A stretch of 13,328 nt of DNA, taken from contig JAUXOH010000276.1 of NCBI GenBank assembly GCA_030682505.1, positions 1 to 13,328 on the forward strand, read 5' to 3'. The DNA comes from Candidatus Didemnitutus sp. (GTDB taxonomy: Bacteria > Verrucomicrobiota > Verrucomicrobiia > Opitutales > Opitutaceae). A program made the translations under genes and the position numbers. Below, in pieces: positions 7,116 through 12,422 of the stretch. The notes below the pieces were generated by a model. That model worked only from the letters and a program-made list of their open reading frames with translations, was not told the DNA's origin and did no database searches. How positions within the stretch are numbered: the first letter of the stretch is position 1; each line of letters opens with the position of its first letter.

Positions 7116-7636
7116 AACACCCACGGGAAAAGAAAGGCCGGCCCGTGCTGCCGGAGCAGGTGCGTTTGGGCCGGTCGGGCCTGCATGGCTACGGCCTGTT
7201 CGCGCGCGACTTCATTCCCGAGGGGGAGAAGATCATCGAGTATGTCGGCGAGCGGATCACCAAAGCGGAGGCGGAGCGCCGCGAGGCGAGGCGGGTGGCG
7301 CGACACGCGGCGGGGGAAGACAGCTGCGTCTATGTTTTCACCGTGAATCAGCGGCACGACCTCGACGGGCAGATGCCGTGGAATATCGCGCGGCGGATCA
7401 ACCATTCCTGCGCGCCGAATTGCGAGGCGATGAATTTCCGCGGCCGGATCTGGATCGTGGCCCTGCGGGACATCGCGCCGGGCGAGGAGCTCAGTTACGA
7501 TTACTGCTTCGACTTGGAGTTGTGGCGCGACCACCTCTGTCGCTGCGGCGCGAAGGACTGCGTCGGTTTCATTGTGAAGAAATCCCAGCGCTGGCGCGTG
7601 CGACGCCTGCTCGCGGCGGAAAAGCAGGCGCGGTGA
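7112..7636 (+). CDS. SET-domain protein lysine methyltransferase with post-SET motif
   Basis: The 174-residue product carries a compact complete SET domain, the fold that transfers methyl groups from S-adenosylmethionine to protein lysines. Visible motifs are GLHGYGLFARDFIPEGEKII (23-42), the pseudoknot segments RRINHSCAPNCEAMN (94-108) with the classic NHSC, and GEELSYDYCF (124-133) with the catalytic-region Tyr. A cysteine-rich post-SET motif LCRCGAKDCVGF (142-153) follows; with Cys100 it could bind one zinc ion. The start is GTG at 7112, which overlaps the exonuclease stop in a GTGA arrangement; no in-frame ATG precedes the SET core. The same frame stays open far upstream inside xth, but that is a shadow. 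Substrate unknown; the next gene encodes a Lys-rich tail that would be a plausible target. Confidence 0.9.
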   Translation: MKHPREKKGRPVLPEQVRLGRSGLHGYGLFARDFIPEGEKIIEYVGERITKAEAERREARRVARHAAGEDSCVYVFTVNQRHDLDGQMPWNIARRINHSCAPNCEAMNFRGRIWIVALRDIAPGEELSYDYCFDLELWRDHLCRCGAKDCVGFIVKKSQRWRVRRLLAAEKQAR

Positions 7637-7706
7637 ACGGGGCAAGGCCCGATCCGCAAGGCCGGGAGTGCTTGCGACTTCGCTGAAGGTGACCGAGACT
7701 TCGGAC

Positions 7707-8279
7707 ATGACTCCCGCTGCTGCACTCAAGAAACTCATGCAGCGTCCGCCGGTGTTGTCGGTGGCCTGTGCCGAAAGTGTCACCGGCGGCAACGTGCAGG
7801 CGCTCCTCACGTCGGTTTCCGGCGCCTCGGATTATTTTCTCGGTGGCATCACCGCCTATTCGTTGGACGAGAAGGTGCGCTGTCTCGGCGTGAACCGGGC
7901 CCATGCGCGCCGGGCGAACAGCGTGTCCCAGCAGGTCGCGGTGGAGATGGCGGTCGGGGCGTGCCGGTTGTTCGACGCCGATCTTTCCGTCGCCACCACG
8001 GGTTATGCCGAGCCGGCGCGCGCCCATGGCATCAAGGTCCCGATGGCATGGTGGGCCATCCACCACCGGCTCGGAGGCGGCAGCGCCGTGGTGATTTCCG
8101 GCTGCGTGGAAGTGACGGGCGAGGACCGCGTGGGCGTGCAACTACGGGTGGCGGAAACGGTGCTGGCCGAACTCGTGGCCTACGTGCGCGAATTGCACGG
8201 GGCGCGGAAAAAGAAGGCCCGGAGAAAGAAGGCGCCGAAGAAAACCGCGGCGAAAAAACGCGCGCCGAAGCGGCGCTGA
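7707..8279 (+). CDS. CinA C-terminal-like (PncC-type amidohydrolase) protein with Lys/Arg-rich tail
   Basis: Residues 5-165 of 190 resemble the CinA C-terminal domain, which in PncC deamidates nicotinamide mononucleotide in NAD recycling. Matches include ACAESVTGGNVQALLTSVSG (20-39) around the family's serine (Ser24), SDYFLGGITAYSLDEKVRCL (41-60) and the ATTGYAEP block (96-103). The last block is normally TGIAGP; here Glu replaces the second Gly and the following glycine-rich segment is altered, so activity is uncertain. Residues 167-190 form a tail with 16 Lys/Arg out of 24, mixed with Ala and Pro, like bacterial histone H1-like tails. ATG 7707 is chosen; a GTG at 7668 would add 13 residues. 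The AAGGTGA at 7686-7692 is a somewhat distant ribosome-binding site. It lies 70 bases after the SET gene on the same strand. Confidence 0.8.
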   Translation: MTPAAALKKLMQRPPVLSVACAESVTGGNVQALLTSVSGASDYFLGGITAYSLDEKVRCLGVNRAHARRANSVSQQVAVEMAVGACRLFDADLSVATTGYAEPARAHGIKVPMAWWAIHHRLGGGSAVVISGCVEVTGEDRVGVQLRVAETVLAELVAYVRELHGARKKKARRKKAPKKTAAKKRAPKRR

Positions 8280-8291
8280 CCGCGCGGGCAC

Positions 8292-8320
8292 AAAAAACCC
8301 GCCGCGTTTCGGCGGCGGGT
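8292..8320 (-). terminator. Intrinsic terminator of the SYLF-domain gene
   Basis: A nine-base-pair perfect stem (ACCCGCCGC at 8297-8305 with GCGGCGGGT at 8312-8320) closes a six-base loop. Read on the minus strand it is followed by six T residues (the complement of 8292-8297). It sits 30 bases after the stop of the minus-strand SYLF gene and just beyond the end of the convergent CinA-like gene. On the plus strand no T-run follows, so it should stop mainly the minus-strand transcript. Confidence 0.85.
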
Positions 8321-8349
8321 GGAAGTGGGGGGAGGCGGGACCGGGCGGG

Positions 8350-9054
8350 TTAGCGGCTGGTCAGGCGGTTGACGTAGTTCATGATGAACTGGGCTTCGGG
8401 CGGGGGCGTGACCCAGTCGCTGAAGAGCAGTTCCGGCGCGCGGTGGTTCGTTTGGTAGAACAGGCGGTTGGAAGTCTCGTCCGGCTGCATGAAGCCGGTC
8501 TTGACGGACGCGCCGACGAAGAAGCCTTCCTGTTGCGAGTAGGCGAGCACGTTGGCGCCGTCGAAGAGCTGTTTGTTGAGCGCCTCGGATTCGCTGGCAC
8601 GGACCCCGGCGACGGCCTTGGCCTCCGCGCCAAAATTGAAACGGCTCTTGAGCAGCAGGCGCGTGGTGGGTTCGTCCATGATCACCAAGACCTTGTTCAC
8701 CGACCGCACCCCGATCTGCAGACCGAGCGAGGTTTCGGCGGCGCGCAGGAAAATCGGAATGGACCACTGGCCATTCGGGCGGCGCACGAGCGCGACCGCA
8801 TAACCGTCCTTGATGCCGAAAAACAAACCGGCCTGCACCTGATTGATCACGACGATGCCTTGCGCGCGGCGCAGCACTTCGGCGGGAATCGCGGTCTTCG
8901 TGCTGGATTGCAGGTCCTGCAGGATGGCTTCCGAGGTATCGAGCCACTCCACGAGAGTGGAGCGCTTGACGGAATGCGGCGTCGCGGCGTGGGCCGGCAG
9001 TGCGAACACCGCGAAAGTGGCGAGGAGGAGAATGGCGTTGAGAAACTTCTTCAT
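8350..9054 (-). CDS. Secreted SYLF-domain (Ysc84/DUF500) protein
   Basis: The 234-residue product begins with a signal peptide (MKKFLNAILLLATFAVFALPAHA, cleavage near residue 23). The rest fits the SYLF/Ysc84 domain: helix LRRAQGIVVINQVQAGLFFG (61-80), then KDGYAVALVRRPNGQWSIPI, LGLQIGVRSVNKVLVIMD and FGAEAKAVAGVRASE, then a YSQQEGFFVGASVKTGFMQP block. In eukaryotes SYLF domains bind phosphoinositides; in bacteria they are abundant secreted or periplasmic proteins of unknown role, sometimes annotated as twin-arginine or lipid-binding proteins. No twin-arginine motif is present, so Sec export is expected. It appears monocistronic, with a clear terminator downstream at 8292-8320 and a 120-bp gap upstream to the metallopeptidase gene. 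No Shine-Dalgarno sequence is obvious before the ATG. Confidence 0.9.
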   Translation of the reverse strand: MKKFLNAILLLATFAVFALPAHAATPHSVKRSTLVEWLDTSEAILQDLQSSTKTAIPAEVLRRAQGIVVINQVQAGLFFGIKDGYAVALVRRPNGQWSIPIFLRAAETSLGLQIGVRSVNKVLVIMDEPTTRLLLKSRFNFGAEAKAVAGVRASESEALNKQLFDGANVLAYSQQEGFFVGASVKTGFMQPDETSNRLFYQTNHRAPELLFSDWVTPPPEAQFIMNYVNRLTSR

Positions 9055-9174
9055 GATTACGTTGACAGCAAAGCGGCTCCGGTGAGCCGGTTAAGAGAGG
9101 GTATAAACAGAATTAGGAGGGGAATGAAAGCCCTTCTTGGTGGAAAGAGCTCCGGTTCGACCCCGGGGAGGGGC

Positions 9175-9549
9175 CTAATCGAGGCCGCGGCGGGCGACCT
9201 CCTCCTCATCCCAGCCGAGATAATGGCCCAGCTCGTGGAGGTAGGTCAGGCGGACTTCGTCGCGGAAAATGGCTTCGTCGTGCTCGGCATAATCCCAGAT
9301 GTTTTCGAGGAAGAGCAGGATCTGCGGGGGGAGGGGCTGGCTGCTTTCCATGAAATCGCCGCCATGTTCGTGGCCGACGAAGAGCCCGAGGATGTCCGCC
9401 TCCCAGCCCTCGGCGAGCATGGCGTCATTGGGCACGGGTTCGCAGCAGACCGGGAGGCGAGCGGCCGCAGATCGGACCTCGGCCGGCAGCCGGTCCCGCG
9501 CACGGGTGATGACCGGTTGGGCGAGGGCGTTGAGACGGCTAAAATCCAC
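9175..9549 (-). CDS. Small HExxH metallopeptidase (Zincin_1-type)
   Basis: The product has 124 residues if translation starts at the GTG at 9549. The C-terminus holds YLHELGHYLGWDEEEVARRG (103-122): His105, Glu106 and His109 form a gluzincin-like HExxH, and the acidic WDEEE run may supply the third zinc ligand. This HELGHxxGxDE arrangement is the hallmark of the small cytoplasmic metallopeptidase-family proteins (formerly DUF1025), whose substrates are unknown. Further conserved stretches are LPVCCEPVP (32-40) and EGWEADILGLFVG (47-59). The start is uncertain: TTG at 9561 is preceded by AGGAAAAGGG, and an ATG at 9642 would give 155 residues, but homology as I recall it begins at VDFSRLNALAQP, which favours 9549. 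It is a separate unit from the SYLF gene 120 bases downstream. Confidence 0.83.
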   Translation of the reverse strand: MDFSRLNALAQPVITRARDRLPAEVRSAAARLPVCCEPVPNDAMLAEGWEADILGLFVGHEHGGDFMESSQPLPPQILLFLENIWDYAEHDEAIFRDEVRLTYLHELGHYLGWDEEEVARRGLD

Positions 9550-9726
9550 CCTCCGAACCAAGCCCTTTTCCTGCGGTCCGCAATGCCCGACTCCCGGTCC
9601 GGTTACGTCAACGGACCCCCGGCGGTTACACCAGACCGGCACATTTTAGGCGCAAAAAAACGGGGTCGGTTGAAACGAGGTCGGCCGGGCCGCGTCTTGG
9701 ACCGTAACATCCAACCCAGTCCCAAG

Positions 9727-10173
9727 ATGAAAAAGTCCAACGAAATCCTGATCGTCGCGCTGGCCATCGGCCTCGCCTGCCTCGTCCCGAACGCCACCGC
9801 CCAGACCACCGAGAAGCCCGCCCGCGGCGAGCATCCCCGCGCCGAGAAGGCGCGCGAGAAAGCCGGCGACAAGCTCGGTCTGACCGATGCCCAGAAGGAG
9901 CAAATGAAGGCGATCCAGGCGGAGCAGAAAGCCGCCATGGACGCCCTGCGCGCCGACACGTCCCTGACCCAGGAACAACGCCGCGAAAAGGGCCAGGCCC
10001 TGCGCCAGAGCTTTGGCGATCGCCGCAACGCCGTTCTGACGCCCGACCAGCGGACCATCGCTTCCGAGATGCGCGCGAAGGCCAAGGCGCATCGCGACGA
10101 GCGTGGCGCCGACGGCCCGACGGAGCGTCCGGCTGACCGTCCCGCCGGTGGCGGACGCAAGTCCGGCAAATGA
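9727..10173 (+). CDS. Secreted LTxxQ-motif (Spy/CpxP-like) protein, first of pair
   Basis: The 148-residue product has an N-terminal signal peptide (MKKSNEILIVALAIGLACLV, with cleavage likely after NATA near residue 25). The mature protein is charged and almost entirely helical, with the LTxxQ-type motifs LTDAQKEQM (52-60), LTQEQRREK (80-88) and LTPDQRTIA (104-112) that define Spy/CpxP-like periplasmic proteins. In E. coli Spy is an ATP-independent chaperone and CpxP an inhibitor of the Cpx envelope stress kinase; which role applies here is unknown. The tail is Gly/Pro/Arg/Lys-rich. The frame stays open far upstream (to 8443), but that part is antisense to the metallopeptidase and SYLF genes and is disregarded; the ATG at 9727 precedes the signal peptide. 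A strong terminator follows. Confidence 0.87.
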   Translation: MKKSNEILIVALAIGLACLVPNATAQTTEKPARGEHPRAEKAREKAGDKLGLTDAQKEQMKAIQAEQKAAMDALRADTSLTQEQRREKGQALRQSFGDRRNAVLTPDQRTIASEMRAKAKAHRDERGADGPTERPADRPAGGGRKSGK

Positions 10174-10211
10174 TTTCCCCGCTTCGCAGGGTGTAGCCAG
10201 CAGTGCAGAAC

Positions 10212-10249
10212 GCGCCGCGGTCCAGGGGTGGGCCGCGGCGCACTTTTTT
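10212..10249 (+). terminator. Intrinsic terminator after first LTxxQ gene
   Basis: GCGCCGCGG (10212-10220) pairs perfectly with CCGCGGCGC (10233-10241) around a 12-base loop, then a short AC and six T residues (10244-10249). It ends the transcript of the gene that stops at 10173 and separates it from the second LTxxQ gene, which therefore needs its own promoter within 10250-10299 or depends on read-through. Confidence 0.88.
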
Positions 10250-10299
10250 GCAAAAATCAGTGAAACGCCCCGCGGAGACGCGGCGTCTCTTCCTTCGTC

Positions 10300-10782
10300 A
10301 TGAAAACAACGCACCAGGCTCTTCTTGTTTCCGCAGCGCTGGCCCTCGGACTCGCCGCCACGTTTGCCTTCGCCAATCCCGGCAAACCCGATGGTCGCGG
10401 CAACCGGGGCGAACCCGGTCGCGGACCCGGCATGCACGCCCAGCAGAGGCACGCCATGGCCGACTACCTCGGCCTGACCGACGAACAAAAGGTCGGCTTT
10501 CAGGCCAACCGCGAAAAGCAGATGACGGCCTTGAAGACGCTCCATGCCGACGAAGCCCTCACGCCTGAGCAGCGGCGCGCCGAGGCCCACGCGATCCACG
10601 CGAATTTCGAGGGTCAACGCCAAGCCCTCCTCACGCCGGAGCAGAAGGAGAAGGCTGAGGCCATGAGGGCCGCCGTGAAGGAGCGCGTCCAGCGCCGCAT
10701 CAAGCAGCACGCTCCGGAGATGGCACAGCGGGAAACCCGGGCGTTCCTGCAGGAACAGCGGAAGCATCGGCGCGGGAAGTAA
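10300..10782 (+). CDS. Secreted LTxxQ-motif (Spy/CpxP-like) protein, second of pair
   Basis: The 160-residue product starts with a signal peptide (MKTTHQALLVSAALALGLAA, cleavage near TFAFA, residue 25). A Gly/Pro/Arg-rich linker (27-46) leads into a helical region with LGLTDEQKVGF (57-67), LTPEQRRAEAH (87-97) and LTPEQKEKAEAM (111-122), the LTxxQ repeats of the Spy/CpxP superfamily. The spacing of the three motifs is similar to that in the preceding gene, so the pair is probably an old tandem duplication, although their linkers and tails have diverged. The last 40 residues are rich in Arg, Lys and Gln. It is expected to act in the periplasm as a chaperone or stress sensor. Strong intrinsic terminators on both sides imply separate expression from its neighbours. 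Confidence 0.87.
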   Translation: MKTTHQALLVSAALALGLAATFAFANPGKPDGRGNRGEPGRGPGMHAQQRHAMADYLGLTDEQKVGFQANREKQMTALKTLHADEALTPEQRRAEAHAIHANFEGQRQALLTPEQKEKAEAMRAAVKERVQRRIKQHAPEMAQRETRAFLQEQRKHRRGK

Positions 10783-10839
10783 GACCAATTGCCCCGGACT
10801 TGGGCGTCCGGCCGCCCCGCGGGACGCCCCTCACTCCCG

Positions 10840-10873
10840 ACCACCGCACCCGCGGGCGGTGGTTTTTGTTTTT
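10840..10873 (+). terminator. Intrinsic terminator after second LTxxQ gene
   Basis: ACCACCGC (10840-10847) pairs with GCGGTGGT (10856-10863), followed by TTTTT-G-TTTTT. A second hairpin just upstream, GGGCGTCC at 10802-10809 with GGACGCCC at 10822-10829, lacks a T-tract and may reinforce or protect the 3' end. The terminator isolates the oxidoreductase gene that begins 41 bases downstream, whose promoter must then lie in or after the terminator. Confidence 0.87.
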
Positions 10874-10913
10874 CCCCTTGGATTGAACCCGGTGCGGCTG
10901 CACGCTGCGCGCG

Positions 10914-12260
10914 ATGAACGAGCGGCAGATCGGGGTGATCGGGGGCGGGGCGGCGGGATTCTTCGGCGCCATTGCGTGCGCCGAGGCCAATCCGTCGTGC
11001 ACGGTCACGCTCTACGAGGCCACGGCCCACCCGCTGGCGAAAGTGAAAGTGTCCGGTGGCGGCCGCTGCAACGTCACGCATGCCTGCTTCGAGCCGCGCG
11101 AACTCGCCCGGCGCTACCCGCGGGGCGCGCGGGAACTCACCGGGGCCTTCAGTCGTTTCCAGCCGCGCGACACCGTCGCGTGGTTCGAGGCTCGCGGGGT
11201 GTCGCTCAAGGCCGAAAGCGACGGGCGGATGTTTCCCGTGACAAATGATTCCCAGACCATCGTCGATTGCCTGATGGGCGCCGCGCGCGAGGCGGGGGTG
11301 CGGCTGCGCACGCCATGTGGTGTGAAGCAGGTGGAAATCGAACCGGTCGGCGTGCGCCAGGTAGAGCGGGTTGACCCCAACGCGCTCTCTTCCGCTCCGA
11401 ACGAGGTGGAGCGGGTTGACCTCAACCCGCTAACAACGGGCAAGACCAACGCGTTGGGGTCAACGCGTTCCACCTTTCGACTCACGCTGACGACCAACGA
11501 GGTCGTGACGGTGGACCGGGTGTTGTTGGCCACGGGCGGCAACAAGTCCAACACCGGCTTCGAACTCGCGCGCCAGTTCGGCCACACGATCGAGCCGCCC
11601 GTGCCTTCGCTCTTCACCTTTCACATCACCGATCCGCGCCTGAAGGACCTGAGCGGGGTCTCCGTGGAGGAGGCCGCGACCGCCGTGGTCGGCACGCCGT
11701 TGCAGGAGCGCGGGCCGATGCTCGTCACGCACTGGGGGCTGAGCGGTCCGGCGGTGCTGAAACTTTCCGCCTGGGGTGCGCGGCTGCTCGCGGAGCGCGA
11801 CTACCGGTTCACCCTGCGCGTGAACTGGGTGCCGCGCTTCAACGTCGAGACGGCGCGCGCCGCGCTCGAGCGCGCCCGCGCCGCCGAGCCGCGCAAGCAG
11901 GTGACGACGTGGTGTCCGCTCGGGGTGCCGCTGCGCCTGTGGGAACGACTCGTGATCGCGGCGGGCCTCTCGCCGACCACGCCGTGGACGGCGGTGCCCA
12001 ACGCGGCGCTGCGCTCACTCGCGGCGCAGGTGACCGAGGCGGAATTCGCCGTGGGCGGGAAGAGCTTGTTCAAGGAGGAATTTGTCACCTGCGGCGGGGT
12101 GCGGCTGGCGGAGGTGGATTTCAAGACGATGGAAAGTAGGCTCGTGCCCGGGCTGTATTTTGCCGGCGAGATGCTCGACCTCGACGGCATCACGGGCGGG
12201 TTCAATTTCCAGGCCGCGTGGACCACCGGCTGGCACGCGGGCCGCGCCATGGCAGGGTAG
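10914..12260 (+). CDS. BaiN/HI0933-family FAD-dependent oxidoreductase with in-frame REP-derived insert
   Basis: The 448-residue flavoprotein starts with a dinucleotide-binding motif, IGVIGGGAAGFFGAI (6-20), followed by VTLYEATAHPLAKVKVSGGG (31-50) and RCNVTHACF; this SGGGRCN(V/L)T block is the signature of the HI0933/BaiN family. Others are DGRMFPVT (103-110), VLLATGGNKSNTG (203-215), LVTHWGLSGPAVLKLS and, near the end, CGGVRLAEVDFKTME and LYFAGEMLDLDGITGGFNFQ, which close the FAD site. Members are soluble NAD(P)/FAD oxidoreductases; BaiN acts in bile-acid dehydroxylation, but most have no known substrate. Residues about 147-187 are extra: VERVDPNAL, VERVDLNPL and TNALGSTRST come from three REP-like palindromes (11360-11474) inserted without breaking the frame. 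The insert falls in the loop before the FRLTLTTN strand, so the enzyme may remain active. The ATG at 10914 is directly before the Rossmann strand. Confidence 0.92.
   Translation: MNERQIGVIGGGAAGFFGAIACAEANPSCTVTLYEATAHPLAKVKVSGGGRCNVTHACFEPRELARRYPRGARELTGAFSRFQPRDTVAWFEARGVSLKAESDGRMFPVTNDSQTIVDCLMGAAREAGVRLRTPCGVKQVEIEPVGVRQVERVDPNALSSAPNEVERVDLNPLTTGKTNALGSTRSTFRLTLTTNEVVTVDRVLLATGGNKSNTGFELARQFGHTIEPPVPSLFTFHITDPRLKDLSGVSVEEAATAVVGTPLQERGPMLVTHWGLSGPAVLKLSAWGARLLAERDYRFTLRVNWVPRFNVETARAALERARAAEPRKQVTTWCPLGVPLRLWERLVIAAGLSPTTPWTAVPNAALRSLAAQVTEAEFAVGGKSLFKEEFVTCGGVRLAEVDFKTMESRLVPGLYFAGEMLDLDGITGGFNFQAAWTTGWHAGRAMAG
11360..11474 (+). repeat. Cluster of three REP-like palindromes (one inverted) inside a coding gene
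   Basis: Three 27-base units share the form GGTRG followed by a hairpin: 11360-11386 (plus), 11405-11431 (plus) and 11448-11474 (minus). The second contains AGCGGGTTGA and TCAACCCGCT as perfect arms with two bases between; the third, read on the minus strand, has AACGCGTTG and CAACGCGTT as perfect arms. Units 1 and 3 differ at four positions. GTAG or GTGG precedes each palindrome, as in REP elements mobilised by RAYT transposases. Units 2 and 3 face each other across 16 bases, as in a REPIN. No RAYT gene is in the window. Confidence 0.8.
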
Positions 12261-12301
12261 CCGGGATGACTGGAGAAAAGAGAGAAAAAGGAAGGACGGG
12301 A

Positions 12302-12353
12302 AACCACGGAGACACAGAGGGCACGGAGGGACGGCGGACGGAGAACACGGAGG
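12302..12353. repeat. Degenerate ACGGAG-rich dispersed repeat
   Basis: The stretch ACCACGGAGACACAGAG... to ...AACACGGAGG is an imperfect run of CACGGAG/ACAGAGG units. I recall very similar purine-rich runs as frequent intergenic repeats in Verrucomicrobia, Planctomycetes and other environmental bacteria, where they create spurious open frames. It occupies most of the 162-bp gap between the oxidoreductase stop and the first CRISPR repeat. I see no gene or RNA in that gap apart from a short A/T-rich island at about 12355-12366. Confidence 0.6.
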
Positions 12354-12422
12354 GGAAAATATTTGTCCACGGATGCCCGGCAGAGATTCCCAGTGCCGTG
12401 CCATACTCGACCCAGTCGCAGC

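Noticed and set aside
9062..9107. TTGACA on the plus strand with TATAAA downstream, as a promoter
   Set aside because: The spacing is about 34 bases instead of about 17, and no plus-strand gene follows within a reasonable distance.
9150..9172. tRNA-like T-arm (CCGGTTCGACCCCGG)
   Set aside because: No matching acceptor strand, D-arm or anticodon arm is found in the preceding 60-80 bases.
9124..10173. AGGAGG followed by ATG at 9124, opening a long plus-strand frame that runs into the first LTxxQ gene
   Set aside because: The upstream part is antisense to the HExxH metallopeptidase, which has clear family motifs, and the LTxxQ protein has its own ATG and signal peptide at 9727.
12408..12421. 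CGACCCAGTCGCAG as a partial anti-repeat (tracrRNA) beside the first CRISPR repeat
   Set aside because: It matches the reverse complement of the repeat only with a three-base gap over about 14 bases, which is within chance; no terminator or promoter frames it.
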